From: Gelidibacter salicanalis
GTDB taxonomy: Bacteria; Bacteroidota; Bacteroidia; Flavobacteriales; Flavobacteriaceae
Assembly (NCBI RefSeq): GCF_007997285.1
Contig: NZ_VORX01000006.1
Coordinates: forward strand, 1-64,000
Reading direction: 5' to 3'
Length of the DNA: 64,000 nt
Numbering within the stretch: position 1 is the first letter of the stretch; each line of letters starts with the position of its first letter. A model generated the notes under the pieces. It saw only the letters and a program-made list of their open reading frames with translations. It did no database searches and had not been told where the DNA came from. Position numbers and translations under genes: made by a program. Shown here in pieces: positions 61,566-64,000 of this stretch.

Positions 61566-64000
61566 TTAAAACTGCTGTCCGATAATAAAGTGGGTTTCCC
61601 AACCATTCTTAGCATTCTGTCCAGGTAATGGATCAAAACCATGACCAAAATCGATACCTAAGAGACCGAATGCAGGCATGAAAATTCGTAAACCAATACC
61701 CGCTGAACGTTTCAGATTGAAAGGATTATAATCTTTAAAATTGTCAAATGAATTACCACCTTCCATAAATCCGAGGGCGAAAATTTTAGCTTGCCCACCT
61801 AGGGTGATTGGGTAACGTAATTCCAATGAAAATTTATTATAAATAGTTCCTCCATCCTGAGAGGAAAGCGATTGATTTGGATATCCTCTCATGGCAATAG
61901 ACTCTCTACCATCTAAAGAATAGTTTCCTAACCCGTCACCACCAACAAAGAAACGTTCAAAAGGGATAACGCCTCTGTCATTGTTATAAGCACCTAAAAA
62001 GCCAAATTCCATACTCGATTTGAGGATCAATTTATTGGCGACCACATTGGTATACCAATCTCCTTTAAATTTTACTTTATAAAATTCCAACCATTTGTAA
62101 CGCTCTTGGTCAATTTCTCCCATACGCGCCAAATCATCAGGATTAGATGGGTTTAGTCCAGCTCTCTCGTCTTTCAATGCCGTATAATCCACATCATTGA
62201 GAAGGGAGTAAGGTAAAGACATCTTAGCGGTAACGCCAAAGTTAGAACCACCCGTAGGGTAAATTGGATCTGTACGAGTATCATTTCTACTCAATCCAAT
62301 AGTATAGGACAGGTTGTTTGAATACCCATTACCAAAGGTAAAAAGACCCGTGTTGTAGTTTTGTAAATCGTAATGCTGAAAACTTACGGCCTGAGATAAG
62401 GTAAAGTAATCATCAGGAACAGTTAAACGCTTGGCAAGACCAACTGTAACACCGGTAATATTAAAACGCTTACTTTTATCAGCATCTCTCGTTATAGGAT
62501 TATATAAAAACTGTTTGGTATGGGATAATGACGTTGAGAATTGAATGGGACGTTCGCCACCTAGCCAAGGCTCCGTAAATGAGAAACTATAGGTTTGATA
62601 AAAACGAGAGGCCTGTAAACGTAAGGCTAAACTTTGGCCATCTCCAGTTGGTACTGGTTTATAAGCATCTTTTTTAAAAATGTCCTTGATTGCAAAATTG
62701 TTAAAAGACAGTCCTAGTGTTCCGATAAAGCCACCGCCACCATAACCTCCTTGCAATTCAATTTGGCTTGATCCTTTTTCAACAACTTCATACTCCATGT
62801 CTAAGGTACCGTCATTAGGATTGGCATTTTTAAAGTTAGGACTTAGTTGCTGAGCATCAAAAAATCCTAATTGACCTAGTTCCCTTACCGTTCTTACCAC
62901 TGCCGTTTTGCTATACAATTGTCCTGGGCGTGTTCTTAACTCTCTGTAAATAACCCGGTCATTGGTTTTGTCATTTCCAACTACGGTGATATTGTTAAAG
63001 TAGGCTGGTTTACCTTCAGAAATACGGATCTCCATATCGATCACGTTACCATCGGCACTTACTTCAACCGGATTGATGGTTGAAAACAAATAACCACTAT
63101 CCTGATAGAGGTTGGTAATGTCTTGCGCATCTGGTCTTGAGTTGTCAGCAATACGCTTTTTAAGTTCAACACCATTATAAGTATCTCCTTCTTTTAGGCC
63201 CAGCATCACCCCCAATTGTTGGTCGGTAAAAATTGTATTTCCTACGAAGGCAATTTTACCAAACGTATATTTTTCTCCCTCTTCAACATTTACGTTTATA
63301 GATATGGTGCCGTCTTGGTTGCTGTAAATAGATTCAGAAAGGATACGGGCGTCTCTATAACCATTCTCTTTATAGGCATCAACAACACTCACTAAATCTT
63401 CTTTATAACTTGCCTTAACATATTTTGAACGCTTCAGGAATCTCAAGAAATTTTTCTCCTTGGTATTCTTCATAGCTTTTTTAAGCTTTTTATCGCTCAG
63501 TTTTTCATTGCCCACAAAATTGATGTCCTGAACCTTTACTTTAGTGTTTTTCTCGATGTTCACCACCATATTAACCCTGCTTTTCTCGATAGAATCAGTT
63601 ACGGGAGTGGTGGCAACGGTAACCTTCGTGTTATAATAGCCTTCTTTTGTGTATTTGTTAGTCAGGTAGTTTTGAGTTGTTGTGATGAGATTTTCAGTAA
63701 CCTTAACACCTTTATTAAGTTTGTTGTCCTTAATTAGAGCTTCTTTTTTTCCTTTTTTAACCCCGTTGATGACCACGACATTAAGTTCAGGTAAATCTTG
63801 TAGACTAATTTCCAGATAGGCTTGGTCGTCTATTGTTTTGGTAAGATAAATGTCAATATTGCTAAACAGGTTAGAACCCCATAGCTTTTTGAGCGCTTCA
63901 CTAATACGCTCCCCTGGAATGGCGATGACTTCGCCTTTTCTCAGACCTGAATAGGTGACGATTGTTGCTTCGCTAAAGTTGGTATCGCCAGTAACGACAA
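61566..64000 (-). CDS. bamA: Outer membrane protein assembly factor BamA (partial, N-terminus beyond the window)
   Basis: Outer membrane Omp85 protein that folds and inserts barrel proteins. The reading frame is open to the right edge, so at least 811 codons are present and only the first part (signal peptide and start of POTRA 1) is missing. Visible are the POTRA repeats (for example VTGDTNFSEATIVTYSGLRKGE, VQDINFVGNEKLSDKKLKKAM, FGKIAFVGNTIFTDQQLGV, FNNITVVGNDKTNDRVIYREL) and a C-terminal barrel ending THFIIGQQF with the terminal Phe typical of outer membrane proteins. The VRGYPN-like motif is MRGYPNQSLSS near the C-terminus. First gene of the bamA-ompH-ompH group. Confidence 0.95.
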   Translation of the reverse strand, partial: VVTGDTNFSEATIVTYSGLRKGEVIAIPGERISEALKKLWGSNLFSNIDIYLTKTIDDQAYLEISLQDLPELNVVVINGVKKGKKEALIKDNKLNKGVKVTENLITTTQNYLTNKYTKEGYYNTKVTVATTPVTDSIEKSRVNMVVNIEKNTKVKVQDINFVGNEKLSDKKLKKAMKNTKEKNFLRFLKRSKYVKASYKEDLVSVVDAYKENGYRDARILSESIYSNQDGTISINVNVEEGEKYTFGKIAFVGNTIFTDQQLGVMLGLKEGDTYNGVELKKRIADNSRPDAQDITNLYQDSGYLFSTINPVEVSADGNVIDMEIRISEGKPAYFNNITVVGNDKTNDRVIYRELRTRPGQLYSKTAVVRTVRELGQLGFFDAQQLSPNFKNANPNDGTLDMEYEVVEKGSSQIELQGGYGGGGFIGTLGLSFNNFAIKDIFKKDAYKPVPTGDGQSLALRLQASRFYQTYSFSFTEPWLGGERPIQFSTSLSHTKQFLYNPITRDADKSKRFNITGVTVGLAKRLTVPDDYFTLSQAVSFQHYDLQNYNTGLFTFGNGYSNNLSYTIGLSRNDTRTDPIYPTGGSNFGVTAKMSLPYSLLNDVDYTALKDERAGLNPSNPDDLARMGEIDQERYKWLEFYKVKFKGDWYTNVVANKLILKSSMEFGFLGAYNNDRGVIPFERFFVGGDGLGNYSLDGRESIAMRGYPNQSLSSQDGGTIYNKFSLELRYPITLGGQAKIFALGFMEGGNSFDNFKDYNPFNLKRSAGIGLRIFMPAFGLLGIDFGHGFDPLPGQNAKNGWETHFIIGQQF

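Overview
The window looks like a chromosomal segment of a marine-type member of the Flavobacteriaceae (Bacteroidota). Evidence is low-to-moderate GC, TAnnTTTG-type -7 promoter boxes, a full alternative complex III operon, the gliding and type IX secretion (T9SS) protein SprA, a RemB-like protein, a PorP/SprF protein, and flavobacterial gene orders such as maeB-ruvA-sprA-gcvH and rimP-nusA-infB. No rRNA, tRNA, prophage, transposase or CRISPR array was seen.

Layout. 1-1358 is gene-poor: duplicated hairpin blocks, then an array of near-identical 216-bp units carrying the motif aacagcgNagcggtct. 1359-7519 holds a universal stress protein, the rimP-nusA-infB translation/transcription operon (with a hairpin in its leader), and a SPOR-domain protein. 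7818-19624 is a respiratory block: actA-actB-actC-actD-actE-actF (alternative complex III) directly followed by coxB-coxA, so quinol oxidation and oxygen reduction are encoded together. 19796-25692 holds ruvB, a cytochrome P450, a GIY-YIG protein flanked by inverted pairs of a 23-bp repeat, queG, and a convergent outer membrane protein.

25941-40921 is a central-metabolism and motility block: maeB, ruvA, the very large sprA, gcvH, a VanZ-like protein, two TonB paralogs, and a RemB-like outer membrane protein that carries its own TonB-type domain. 41129-46519 is a second oxidase block: heme O synthase, two subunit III proteins, a subunit IV-like protein, then a Sco copper chaperone surrounded by uncharacterised small membrane proteins that probably act in oxidase assembly. 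46652-54094 is an ABC efflux system (MacB-like ATPase, two permeases, two adaptors, TolC).

54113-59773 holds tsaB, an MscS channel, dodecin, a NifU-like scaffold, a PorP/SprF protein, a gamma-carbonic anhydrase and murI. The window ends with two OmpH/Skp chaperones and bamA on the minus strand; bamA runs off the right edge.

The least explained parts are the repeat-flanked GIY-YIG cassette (22249-22809), the 216-bp array (about 395-1353), the TonB/TonB/TonB-RemB cluster, and the uncharacterised genes around sco. All functions were assigned by reading motifs; no database search was run.
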